Source of the DNA: Ignavibacteria bacterium
GTDB taxonomy: Bacteria > Bacteroidota > Ignavibacteria > Tepidaquicellales > Tepidaquicellaceae
NCBI GenBank assembly: GCA_016710985.1
Contig: JADJTX010000020.1
Span: 23,009 to 87,008 of the forward strand
DNA length: 64,000 nucleotides
Direction: 5' to 3'
Shown here in pieces: positions 1 to 11,277 of the stretch (position 1 is its first letter; each line of letters starts with the position of its first letter). A model generated the notes under the pieces. It was given only the letters and a program-made list of their open reading frames with translations, searched no databases and was not told the origin of the DNA. A program made the translations under genes and the position numbers.

Positions 1-2320
1 CGTCATAGTTTAGGTCTGATACATTATATGTACCTGAGACATAATTGCTTGCGTCATTATAAACTGCAAGGACGTCCGTAAGATTTATCCCTTCATCCTG
101 ATTTACATCTCCCTGATAAAATGACCATAAACCGCCCTCGTTTTTCATGTTGCTTCCGTATGCCTGTGACGCTGCAGAAGTGAAATCATAGATCAGTGTA
201 TTATTATTGAATGAGACCGGACCGGAACTCCATGTTGAGATCATGTTCCTGTGTTTCAAAGCAATAAAGTAAGGTGTTCCGTTGCTGATTGAGGTAAAAC
301 TAAACAGCTTAGGAACACCACTACCACCCAACCCTTTCTTTGATTCTATTAAATTATATGGTGCGACATTGCTTCTTAGCTCGACAGTTACTGTATCAGC
401 AGAAGATAACTCAAAGTTCATTGTTAAATACATGTCAAGTGCAGTTGACGGAGGTGAATACTTCAGTATATTTGCAAAACCAACTGTGATGGCAGAATCG
501 CCATGAAACGCTTTGACTTTAAACAATGGATTACTTCCCGCATTTATAATCTGCCAGGAAGCACCGCCGTTACTGGTTCTCATAGCAGATCCTGCTACAG
601 CAAATCCGCCGCCTGATACGGCAAATCCGTTACTTGCATTAGCAAAATCAATGCTCGTAATATTATTCGGAACCGGCGAAGCCTGCTGATTCCAGTTTGT
701 TCCGCCATTGGTAGTTTTCAATATACTTCCTGACCAGCCGCAAGTATAACCTGTATTCAGGTCGATCATAGATATGCCCAGCAGAGATGAAGTGTGAGTA
801 AATTGTGCTGACCAGGATGCACCTTTATTAGTTGACTTAAGTATACTTCCGCTCATTACAGCCCACCCTGTATTCTTATCAGCAAAACTTATATCGCTGA
901 ACTGAACTGTATTTGTTCCAATCTGCAATTCAGTAAAATTGAAGCCCGAGTTCGTGGATCTGAAAAGCTTACCTGCATTACAGCCGACGAGTACGACATT
1001 CTCATCAACAGTTTCCACAGTGTTTGCTGCCTGTTCAGTACCCAGGGAAATTGTACTCCAGTTTAATCCGCTGTTTGAAGTTCTTAAAACTGAACCATTT
1101 TCACCGCAGACATAACCGGTGTTATCATCAAAAAAATTAACATCCCTGAAATTTTCAGTCTGAGCTCCGCCGTAATTGCTTGACCATGAAGCGCCGCCGT
1201 TTGAAGAATACAAAATAGAATTTGGAGCAGCGTCACCGACTACCCAGATCTTGCCGGTCATCGATGATGCATAAAGTCCCATCAGGTAACCCTTATGCTT
1301 TGCCATTGTAATAGTAGACCAGTTATTTCCATTATTGGCAGATTTATAGATCAAACCATTGAATCCGGCAATCACAACAGTACTTCCGGTTCTGTCAATA
1401 GAATATATTGCGTTTGTGATATTTCCCGCAGGTGCGCTTGCTGTAAAATTCAATAGATCCCACGTTACTCCATAGTTTGTGGTTTTGAAAACATTGTTTT
1501 CATCACCAACTAATAAGATCTCAGGATCATTAAACTGCATTTCTTTCATTAACTGATCTGTCACTGGAGCATCACGTGAAGTCCATGTACTTCCTCCGTT
1601 AGTTGTAATCTGAAATTTGCCTGCGTCACCGGCTACAAATCCTGTATCTGTGTTTTTAAAATATACACTGAAATGAGAAACATATGAAGCTGAAGTTGAA
1701 GCGTTGGTCCAGACAGCACCGCCATTGGTTGATTTGTATAAATTCTTATCTCCGACTGCATAAATGTTATTTGCATCAAGTGCAAACACATCCTGCAAAG
1801 TCGTAGTTGCTCCCATAGACATTGCTGTCCAGTTCGATCCTCCGTTTGTTGTTTTATAACCGCTGCTCAGATAGCTTCCTACAACATAACCTGTATTATT
1901 ATTTAGAAAATATATTGATGTGAAAGTTGTAGAAGGAAGTATTGTATTTGTCCAGGTCTGTCCCCCATTAGTTGTCCGTGAGATCAGCCCGTTCAGATCC
2001 TGACTTCCAACGGCAAATCCATTATTAATGTCAAAGAACCATCCGTCTCTGATGCGCGGAGGAGTATAACCTGTATACCCCGAAACATCTGAACGTGAAG
2101 TCCAGCTAAGGCCGGCGTTTGTTGTTCTGATAAATCCACCATTAAATCCTAATCCTACCCACTCGTTTTGTGAGACCATTTCAATATATCTGATGTCGTC
2201 ACCTGTTGGATTTCCCATTTACCATTTCCAGTTTGAGCTCCATTGTGAAAAAGCTAAATTGCTTCCGAGAAGTAAAGTTAACAGGATAGCAAAACAAATG
2301 TTGAATAATATTTTTTTCAT
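1..2320 (-). CDS. Secreted YCF48/BNR-repeat protein with dockerin-like C-terminus (partial, in-frame stop)
   Basis: The frame is open on the minus strand from 2320 to the left edge, except for one TAA at 2219-2221. The first codons give a signal peptide (MKKILFNICFAILL... ending AFSQ), then WSSNWKW, the stop, then MGNPTGDD in the same frame. The body is a run of TTNGG.TW / TSNGGASW blades, typical of YCF48/BNR beta-propellers. Near the left edge it reads GDVNQDEGINLTDVLAVYND, a calcium-binding dockerin type I loop, so the extreme C-terminus lies outside the window. The stop could be CAA to TAA (Q to stop) by one base, real or a consensus error. If real, translation could restart at ATG 2218 but would lose the export signal. 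The product is probably extracellular; its ligand is unknown. Confidence 0.8.
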
Positions 2321-2491
2321 TTCTTTAAATTTGGGTTAATTTAAAAATCAAATAATAAACCAATATCATTTGGGTGTTTATAACAAACCTAATAGTTCAG
2401 GACAGTAAATTCAAATAGCGGATAACTCAATCTTCACCAGTAAAATGATTTGAATAAAGTAATTTTATGGCTATTTTTAAAATATTCAGCT

Positions 2492-3951
2492 ATGAAATCT
2501 TCACCAAAAATAAATATCAAATTAATACAGGGATTAAGCTTAATTTCACCGAATGAGTTTAAGGAATTCGTTAACTTCGCGACTTCAAAATATTTTTCCG
2601 GGGAAAGGAATTATACTAACGTATTAAATCTTCTGTCTGATTTACACAAAAGTGATTTCCGAAATTATGACAATAAAAGCCTGATAGAATTTCTGATGAA
2701 TGAATTGAATCTGAATAAAAATACTTTATTGAACAGGATGTCTGAGCTTTACAGGATTTTCGAAATGTTTGTTGTAATTAATGAATTAAAATATATGCCT
2801 GATAAAAGGAACCGGATACTGATGGAGTACTACATAGGAAAGGAGTCTTTTAAATTGTTTGATTACATTTATACTTCCTCAAAAACATTCTTATCGAAAA
2901 ATAAAACTTCCGCCGAAAGCATTGAAACAGAAAGTTTGCTGTCTGACCTTGCATCGGTGAAATATTTCAGACTAAATAATAACAAATTATTCAGAGAGCA
3001 ATTTTCTTTAAAATCAGAGTTTGAAATTTTTGCATTCATACTGAAACAGCTGAAGAACAACATTGAATTTCAGCATCAGAAATTTCTCGGAATAAAGCAG
3101 CAAACTGAAATTCCCGGAATTACTCTTGACAGCTTACCTTTTGATAAAATATTTGAGAGATTAAAAAAGATCAGACCTGCGGTTTATAAGCTTACACTTA
3201 TTATCTATTATATGTATTTATCATTCAAAGATTTTTCGGAAACAAAATATTTTAAGAAAGCAAAGTTCATTCACGGAAAAATTAAGTCATCATTGTCAAA
3301 AGCTGAAAATCAATTTATTTATTTTCTATTTCTTAATTACTGTATGGATCAGACAAATTTAAGTAAAACGTTTTTTTTTAATCACCTTTTCAAAATTATT
3401 GATGAAAAACTTAAAGAAGGATATTTCCGGGAGCTGACGGAAGTAATGCTCCCCGCCAATAATTTCAGAGACTATGTATTTATTGGTTTGACTGTCAATA
3501 AGACTGAATGGGTGAGATCATTTATTAAAAATTATTCTCCTCTTCTGCCGCCTTCACAACGGCAGGATAATGTAGTCATAGCCAATGCAATGATCGCAAC
3601 CAAGGAAAGAAAGTTTGAAGACGTAATAAGGATATTAAGCAAAGTAAGCAAGAAGATCTATCTTCATTACATGGATTCTGCGTTTTTAAAACTCAGGGCT
3701 TACTATGAACTCAGGATGAGCTATGAAGCTTTTAACGAAATTGAAAGAATAAAAAAATATTTTCAGTCTAATAAAACATTCCCTCAAGGTATTTAAAAAT
3801 TTATACAAGTCAGCTAAGCGATATAATTATGCTGTTCAGGTATTATGAAAAGAAAATTGATGAAAATGATTTTAAAATGTACATTAAGAAAGTTAGTCTG
3901 GATACAAGAAAAAACTGGGAAGGTGATGAGGTCAGGAGAATGTTTAAATAA
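2492..3951 (+). CDS. Helical-repeat protein of unknown function, paralogue 1 (frameshifted)
   Basis: One of three paralogues in this window (others near 4472-5933 minus and 15454-16907 plus). About 485 residues, lysine/asparagine-rich, apparently all alpha-helical, with no signal peptide or membrane segment, so probably cytoplasmic. The shared N-terminal pattern is an acidic/Lys segment followed by F....S.YF, then repeated helix pairs reminiscent of TPR-like solenoids. I chose ATG 2492 over the TTG at 2450 because it aligns with the paralogues' starts. The frame breaks at the CCC around 3781-3783. Adding one C lets it continue as PSRYLKIYTSQLSD to the stop at 3949-3951, matching the C-terminal end of paralogue 2. 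The family is not recognised; a scaffold or regulatory role is only a guess. Confidence 0.7.
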
Positions 3952-3962
3952 TTGATTCTGAA

Positions 3963-4178
3963 GAAGTCTGTCAAAAACTAAAAATTACCACAGAGACCCG
4001 GAGTACACAGAGTTTCACAGAGAATTATTAAATCTGATTCAATTTTCGTTTCTCGTATAATTTAAATAAAAAGAACATTTTAGGACTCAATAATCAATCA
4101 ATAACAAAAAATAATAAATCTCTGTGAAGCCTCCTGTGTGCTATATGCGTCTGTGGTAAATGGGTTTGAGACAGACTC
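3963..4178. repeat. MITE-like element: outer TIR plus CACAGAG-type inverted repeat
   Basis: The left end AGTCTGTCAAAAAC (near 3965) and the right end GTTTGAGACAGACT (4164-4177) are inverted copies. Between them are two long imperfect arms, ACCACAGAGACCCGGAG... and ...CTGTGGTAAA, also inverted to each other. The same outer ends recur near 25774 and 48064 around different inner arms. No coding capacity. Confidence 0.6.
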
Positions 4179-4199
4179 ATTTGTCTCACTATAAATATT

Positions 4200-4440
4200 A
4201 ATTAACCACAAAGTAACAAGCAAACTATTTTTAGAACCTTTCCATAATGTCTTCGTGACTTGGTGTTAATAAAAGTATTTTGAGGGAGGTGGTTTTGAAC
4301 CGTTAATTCTATACTGCTTAACTTCAGATCACACAAATATTATGAAATAATCTTCTATCCAATTATTGTTTAATTAAAAATAAGATTTCTCTGTGAACCT
4401 CTGTGATCTCTGAGCCTCTGTGGTAATTTTCAGCTTTAAA
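4200..4440. repeat. Degenerate inverted-repeat words between convergent genes
   Basis: Holds a CACTAAG-family pair (AACCACAAAGTAACAAG and GTCTTCGTGACTTGGTG), a block GGAGGTGGTT...TAACTTCAG at 4285-4327 that recurs at 25909-25951, and a lone right arm of the CACAGAG family (TCTCTGTGAACCTCTGTGA). Nothing in 3952-4471 looks coding. Confidence 0.5.
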
Positions 4441-4471
4441 GACAGTTTGAAAAACCGGAACGATATTTTTT

Positions 4472-5933
4472 TCATCTCTCAAGCTCTTTCAATTTATCGA
4501 TCAGCCAGTATTTATTTACAACTGTATCTCCCGGCAAAGAACTTTCAATGAATCCTGCTTCCGATCTGTCATCAGCTTCTCTTAATTTAAAAAGAGTGTT
4601 TGTATAATTAAGAAACTTCATGTTGCTTTCCTTATATCCGGACGAGACAGATTTATTTTTCAAGAAAGTGCCGGTAGGAATCGCTTAAATACTGAAACAT
4701 GTCATAATCATCCTTTTCATAACTGATGATGATCTGAAGATTGCGCAGAAAATATTTCATCTGGAAAGTATCTATGCTTATTTTGTTTGTATACTCAAGC
4801 GCCTTATCAAATTCACTCTTAGAATAGTGCAGATAAGCAAGACTGTATGTTTTAAAATTATCCTGAAGTTCAGGATCTGTCTTCGGAAGATATTCTTTAA
4901 TGGCACGTTCAATGAAAGCAGTCTCCTTAATGTATCCAGCAGTTTTAACCGAAAATAAGTATAGTGTTGGAATTGTCTTTCCTTCTTCGCTCAGAAAAAT
5001 ATTTTTCTCGGCAAGATGATTAATGATCTCATAAAGTTCGCGATTCTTGTTAATACCGGATACATCATTGCAGTTATCGAGTGCTCTTCCGAGTGAAGCG
5101 TAAAGACCTCTCATTCCGGATTCGGAAATGTACCTGTCGTTGTCATAGAGAGTTTTCTTGAAATCATAATAATATTCAATGTCATCCGGATTCAGATAGC
5201 ATTTCATAAGCCTGAAGAAAATATTTATTATCTTATAATTATTATCCGGTCCTTCGCTCAGCTCTACTATATAGCTTTCCAGCTCTTTATCCGAAAATAA
5301 AGCTTTGGAGAATCTATCTATAAAATCATTTTCAGGTTTCTCATTGAACTCAGTTAAACCAATGTAATAATTATTAAAATTATTACTGAACTTTGCAAGG
5401 AAGTCAAATATCATCAGCTCAGATATTCCGGCAGAAATAAGCTTTGTATGAAGTCTCACATCATATGCTTCAACCCTGAACCTGCATTGCTTCAGCTCCA
5501 GGTAATCTCCGAAATATCCGTAATAAAACTTTGATGACTTAAAAAAACTCTTTTCAAAAGAATTATATTTATTCACGAAAATATTATCCAGTTTTTTCTC
5601 ACCAAGCTTATTCAGAAGGTTCTTCATTCTCTGCAGTTCGTTGGAATTCAGATCTTCAACTTCAAGGAATCTCTCGGCAAATTTTGTAATGTCATAAATG
5701 ATATTTTTCAGTATCCCGTAATTGTATTTTTTTGCCGGAAAGATCTTTTTCCAGACCCCTTCTTTATCAAGTTCTTTACTTTGAAATTCCGGAGCATATC
5801 TCTTTATGACATCAAAGAGTTTTACAACGTGACTTCTTGTATTAAAATACGGTGAGGATAAAAAAGCTTCAAATCTTTTCAGTTCATCCCTGTCCAGTGT
5901 CCTCATGATCTCGAGAAATGATGTTTTCTGCAT
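4472..5933 (-). CDS. Helical-repeat protein of unknown function, paralogue 2 (frameshifted)
   Basis: Second member of the three-paralogue family, starting MQKTSFLEIMRTLDRDELKR and transcribed convergently with paralogue 1. The long frame stops after SDSYRHFLEK near 4653. The rest (KNKSVSSGYKESNMKF... to WLIDKLKELER) lies in another frame. The join is GAAAAAT; one extra A gives EKNKSV and restores a single protein of about 486 residues. The C-terminal end KYWLIDKLKELER resembles RKWILEKMKELV of paralogue 3, which supports the repaired reading. No export signal or known catalytic motif is seen. Confidence 0.72.
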
Positions 5934-6054
5934 CTATGAATATAGTGTAATTAATTAGTAATTATATAAGGATTTTGTTACAAAATAGGCAGAATTTCAA
6001 TTTTTAGATACACTATAAACTGAATATCGTTATGTAATTCTGAAAAAACTTTCT

Positions 6055-6085
6055 TTGTAAAACAGTATAAATGAATATATTTTTG
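6055..6085 (+). promoter_or_regulatory. Bacteroidota-type promoter
   Basis: TTG at 6055-6057, a 20-base spacer, then TATTTTTG at 6078-6085: an exact match to the Bacteroidota sigma pattern TTG-N19-21-TAnnTTTG. It predicts a transcript start near 6092 and a leader of about 160 nt before ATG 6253. Confidence 0.65.
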
Positions 6086-6096
6086 TACAGTTCATT

Positions 6097-6164
6097 ACAA
6101 TAACCCTTTCAGTTGATTGCAAACTGCTGAATACTAAAGGCATCACCGGTATGCCGGTTATTGT
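6097..6164 (+). ncRNA. Candidate structured 5' leader (three-way junction)
   Basis: ACAATAACC (6097-6105) pairs perfectly with GGTTATTGT (6156-6164). Inside are CAGTT/AACTG (6110-6114 with 6122-6126) and GGCAT/ATGCC (6139-6143 with 6151-6155), the latter directly abutting the closing helix. A competing hairpin ACCGG/CCGGT (6145-6149 with 6154-6158) would break both. It starts about 5 nt after the predicted transcript start and precedes a secreted dockerin protein. I could not assign it to a known riboswitch class; the GCAAAC...AAAGGC loops resemble c-di-GMP-I (GEMM) only superficially. Confidence 0.4.
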
Positions 6165-6252
6165 ATATTAAAAAAAGTTTAAAGTTAAATGTTGGAAGTA
6201 TCCTTCAAAATTTTCTCAAAATATTATAAAAACTAAAATCAGATAAATAATA

Positions 6253-7523
6253 ATGACTAAAATTAAATTCATTCTTAAATTAAAAATGTTCTTGTATTAA
6301 CTTTAATGCTCCTCTTCTTTTCGGATTCAAATTCACAGCCTCTCTTTGTAGAGAACTTTAACTTCCAGGTAAGGGACAGTCTTGAAGGAATAGGAACTTG
6401 GTTCAGGTCAGGACCGAATACAGGCAAGAAAATAAAAGTTGTAAATCCGGGTCTGACTTACGCAGGTTACACAGGTTCAGGGATTGGAAATACAGCTCAT
6501 TTCTCAAACCAACCGGAAGGAGATGTCAATGTAGTTCAGTTTGGAAATCAGACTTCTGGTACGGTTTACCTGTCATACATATTAAGGGTTGACAGTCTTT
6601 CAGCTTTAGCTACCGAAGGGTTTAACATTTGCCTTGAAAAGAATTAATTCATCTACATTTAACTTTGGCCTTAGAAAATATGACGGAACAATTAAATATT
6701 CAGCAGTGGCTTACTCTAAAAATACAACGTACCTGATCATATGCTCCTATACTTTTGTAAGCGGATCCAACAATGACATAGCAAGATTGTATATAAACAC
6801 ATCAGGTGTGCCTGCAACACAGCCGGCTTCACCTGTAGTAGCTGATTCAGCAGGAAATGATGTCAGTAATGTCGGAGATGTCATAATGTCGAATTCATTC
6901 ATCCAGACCGGCCTTCAGGGAAGCTCCGTAAAGATCGACGGTATAAGGATCGGAACAAGCTGGGCAGCGACATTATTTCAACCGTTCAATGTGCAGTTGA
7001 ATCTGAAAGCGTTCATTCAGGGAATGTACAACAGTTCAACCAATAAAATGGTGAGAGACACAGCAAGAGTAGTATTAAGATATCAGACATCTCCTTACAC
7101 AATTGCAGATTCGGCGAAAGCAGTTCTTGATTCAAACGGGAACGGAGTATTTACTTTCACACGTATAGGAACAGAGTCCCTTACTTTATAACTGTAAAGA
7201 ACCGAAATACAATTGAGACCTGGAGCAAAAATCCGGTAGAATTTGAGAATAACATAAAGGATTTTGATTTTACTTATTCAGCCGCCCAGGCATTCGGCAA
7301 TAATCAAATCCATTTGGGAACAAAGTATTGTTTGTATAATGGAGATGTCAATCAGGACGGAAACATTGACCTTACGGATATTGTAGCGGTAAGTAATAAT
7401 TTAGCTGCCTTTACCATGGGATATAAAGTTACCGATATCGACGGCAATAATATTACTGATCTGACTGATCTTCTTCAGACTTATAATAATTCAAGCAATT
7501 TTGTGAGATCGAAAAAACCCTGA
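6253..7523 (+). CDS. Secreted protein with dockerin-like C-terminus (frameshifted)
   Basis: From ATG 6253 (MTKIKFILKLKMFL...) an indel near 6292-6300 joins a hydrophobic signal segment (LTLMLLFFSDSNSQ) to a mature domain, PLFVENFNFQVRDSLEGIGTW, resembling lectin/laminin-G-like domains of Bacteroidota surface proteins. Two more single-base breaks, near 6640 and 7180, link FNICLEK to STFNFGLRKYDG and then PYFITVKNRNTIETW. The end, GDVNQDGNIDLTDIVAVSNN then DIDGNNITDLTDLLQTYNNS and NFVRSKKP, is a two-loop dockerin-like module. It is probably surface-associated; its partner is unknown. The gene sits behind the promoter and leader RNA candidate. Confidence 0.68.
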
Positions 7524-7524
7524 T

Positions 7525-7645
7525 AATTGATAGTTGATAATTGATAGTTGATAGTTGAGTCAGACTAAATTAATTCCGCTAACTTATCAACTATTTAATT
7601 TTTCACTATAGACTATTAACTACTAACTACTAACAATTGACTATT
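7525..7645. repeat. TTGATAGTTGATAA tandem/inverted repeat
   Basis: Near-tandem TTGATAATTGATAGTTGATA words on the left are mirrored by AACTATTAACTACTAACTAC words on the right. It lies between the convergent ends of two dockerin genes. No coding sense. Confidence 0.6.
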
Positions 7646-7647
7646 CA

Positions 7648-10600
7648 CTACGGTGTAAATTTCGCTACAAAGTCCACAGAGTTATTGTGTGTAATTATTA
7701 AGTCCGAAAGGTCGGTAATATTATCACCGTTTACATCCGAATCTATATAGCCCGAATTAAAATTCTTGCCGTCATTATACACAAACAGCAAATCAGTCAG
7801 ATCAATAAACCCGTCATGATTCATCACCGCTGAAAATCCTAAATCTGACCGGTGCATTGTCAATCTGTTTAATATTATTTCCCATATGCCTTCAAAGAAA
7901 GATCAGAGATATCATAGTTTACAGAACCGCCTCTGATCATTGTTTCACCACCCGGTTTACTCCACGTCTCCAGTGCATTCCCTGTGATTGATCACAATAT
8001 AATACTGTCCTGAGGAGCATTTCCAAAGAGAGCTGCCGCACTGCCGTTTGATGACAGAATGGTTTTTGCCGAATCAATATTATTGTACGGGTAAACTATA
8101 CTTTAAATATACTTTACAGTATCGCTTACCTGCTGATTAGTTGCGGTGTTGTAAAATCCTTGTATGAACAAGTAAGATTTAATGTAATCACGGATTCGAA
8201 GTAACAGTTACAGGGCTTTTATTATTATGAATATCCTGCGCATATATGAAATAATAATACGCTCCGGTAAGCGGCGCTGTATCAAGATAAACAGAATCAG
8301 CAGTTGATGCGTATGGGACTTCCGTATCAGGATCAATTGACGCATTAACGCTCCTGTAAATAATGTAATTGAAAAGATCAGGTTCAGTATTTCTTTTCCA
8401 TGTCAGATTTATATTATTTGAAACAGGTGATGCACTGAACTGCTGAACTATTTCGGGGCATAATTATCCAGACTTCTTCCGGATAATATGGCTGAGTACC
8501 AGTATTCTGAAATGTTATTTGTTTTTGCTTTAATTCTGTAAAAGAAAGTTCCGCTGTTATTTGCAGAAGAGTCAACAGGTGTATTATCAGTGAAAGAATA
8601 GAACGGAAGCTGTTCAGCATTAATTTCGAACAGTCTGCCAGGCAAAATTTCCGTTCACGGAGGGTAACTTCTCAATACTGTATAGGATGTAATTTTACTT
8701 ATTCCCGTGACATCATATCCGCTTCTTGCCCATTTGAGATAAAGCTTACCGCCCTGATCATTTGGTACATCTTTTACTGTTGTTAATATTGGCTGGACCG
8801 AGGGTGGAGATGATAAATAAATATATGTTCTTCCGGAATTACTGCCTCCTGCGTCATTAAAGGGAGCCCGATAATAAGATCACTGAACCCGTCATTGTTA
8901 AATCTCCTGCAGTTGAAACTGACCAGCCCAGATTATCACCAGTTACGGAAGTTGTCATAATTATATCAGATATATTATTCATTACCCTTCCACCGAAATA
9001 AACATATGCTCTTCCTGAATTATTTCCGTTAGAAATATTTCCATTTGCGCCTACTACAATATCACTGTATCCATCACCGTTAACATCTCCTGCTGTTGAC
9101 ACTGAAGTCCCGAGTAAATTATAACCAACGGCTTCATTAATAATTAAATCTGAAATATTATCCATTTGATATCCTCCGAAATAGATATATGCTTTGCCTC
9201 CATAATCATTATTTTGGTGATCCGATTATTACATCACTAAACCCGTCACCGTTTACGTCTCCGGCCGTTGATACCGAAACGGCAAAAATATCATACTGTG
9301 CTTCCCCTGTCAGAGTGACATCAGGACTATTATTCATAACGCTTCCCGCCGTAATAAATATATGCGCTGATGGTCCGGAGTTAGTATAAGGAGCTCCTGC
9401 AATTACATCGCCGAAACCATCTCCGTTTACATCACCGGCTGTTGATACTGAATGCCCAAATTGACCTGATGGGACATACCCTACAAAGCAACATCATAAG
9501 TATTGTTCATGGAATTTCCTCCGAAAAAAATATACGCTTTTCCGCCATATACAGCTCCTTCATTATTTAATTGCGCTCCGACTATTACATCAGAATATCC
9601 GTCTCCGTTTACGTCACCTGCTGATGAAACAGAATATCCGAAGGCATCATACAAAACTTCTCCGCTCATTATTACATCGGCTGCATTATTCATTGAAGCT
9701 CCTCCAAAGTATATATATGCTGTTCCTGCAGAAACTCCACCATAAGCTCCGACAATTACATCTGAATATCCGTCACCGTTCACATCTCCTGCAGATGATA
9801 CTGTTAATCCAAAAAATCATCTGACGCTCCGGTCATAATTATATCTGCTGTATTATCCATATTAATTCCACCAAAGAATATATATGCTTTCCCGAATTGT
9901 TCCTCCCGTACTGTAACCGGGAGCGCCGGCTATCATATCATTATAACCGTCTCCATTTACATCACCCGCTGATGAAACAGAAAATCCTAAATTAGTTTGA
10001 GCGGCTTCTCCCGTCAAAGTTATATTCGGAATATCTGTTCCGATCATTGAGTTTATATAAACGTATACCCTTCCTGCGTCCAATCCTCCAGCATCATTGT
10101 AGATCTCTCCCGCAATTAAATCACTGTAGCCGTCACCGTTTATATCGCCTGCACTTGAAACAGAATATCCAAAGTTATCATTTACAGCTGATCCGGACAT
10201 AAACTCATCAGCAATGTTATCCATTGAAATGCCTCCGAAATAAACATAAGCTCTGCCATAATTTGCTCCGGCTGAACTGTTATTCGGAGCTCCGATTATT
10301 ACATCACTGTAACTGTCACCGTTCACATCACCGGCAGAAGAAACAGACCAGCCGAAATTATCATTTGAAGCAGATCCGGTAAATGCTATATCTGAAATAT
10401 TATCCATCAAAACACCACCAAAATAAACATTGGCTCTTCCTGCATTTGAACCCCCTGCATCATTTCCCGGCGCGCCGATAATTATATCAAAGAATCCGTC
10501 TCCGTTTACATCTGAAGCAGAAGAAACAGACCAGCCGAAATTATCACCTGCAGCAGCGCCGTTTAAAGTTATATCAGCTACATTATTCATTACAGCTCCT

Positions 10601-11211
10601 CCGAAATACATGTAAGCTCTGCCGGCATCTGTTCCTGCATTATCATTGTTGGGAGCACCGACCAGCACATCACTGTATCCGTCAGCGTTTACATCTCCTG
10701 ACTCTGAAACTGAATATCCGAAAAAATCATTTGCAGCAACTCCTGTTAAAGTTACATCAGCAATATTATTCATTACAGATCCGCCGAAATAAATGTAAGC
10801 TCTGCCTGCATCTGTTCCTCCTGCGTCATTTCGAATTGCACCAACTATGACATCACTGTAACCGTCACTGTTCACATCTCCGGCTGATGACAATGAAGAA
10901 CCAAAGAAATCATTCACAGAAGCTCCTGTCAATATTACATCAGCAACATTGTTCATTGTATTTCCGCCGAAATAAATATAAGCTCTTCCGGCATTTGATC
11001 CTCCTGCATCATTAAAATTTGCTCCGGCAATAACATCAAAGAATCCGTCACCGTTAATATCTCCGGCAGAAGAAACTGAAATTCCGAATTTATCTCCCTC
11101 CGGTAAAGATTTGCTTTTCTTTTGCAGCTCATTTGTCTGTGAATAAATTTTTACTGAAACAAATGTTAAGACGATTGCAATTGCCATTAAATGTAGAATT
11201 TGCTTTTTCAT
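7648..11211 (-). CDS. Long secreted FG-GAP propeller protein with dockerin-like C-terminus (multiple frameshifts)
   Basis: Starts MKKQILHLMAIAIVLTF...YSQ (signal peptide), with an AAGGA ribosome site upstream. It then has about 13 FG-GAP/integrin-alpha blades of about 60 residues with the core SVSSAGDVNGDGYSDVIVGA, each holding a DxNxDG calcium loop. The intact 5' part ends near 9862. Further blades continue in other frames at 9481-9783 and 8857-9165. After them come FN3-like segments and the dockerin end NHDGFIDLTDLLFVYND...NNSVDFVAKFTP, stopping at 7648. It is a paralogue of the intact gene next to it, with the same order of domains. At least six indels break it, so it is either a decaying copy or poor consensus. 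Confidence 0.7.
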
Positions 11212-11277
11212 TTTTTATTCCTTTTTTAATAGTTAATAGTTAAAAGTTACGTGTTGCGAGTCAATCGTTTTGACATC

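Noticed and set aside
6097..6164. c-di-GMP-I (GEMM) riboswitch
   Set aside because: Only short loop words match; helix lengths and the tetraloop-receptor parts are absent, so it is kept as an unassigned structure.
9189..9824. Plus-strand ORFs over the FG-GAP genes
   Set aside because: They are antisense shadows of the repeated blades on the minus strand.
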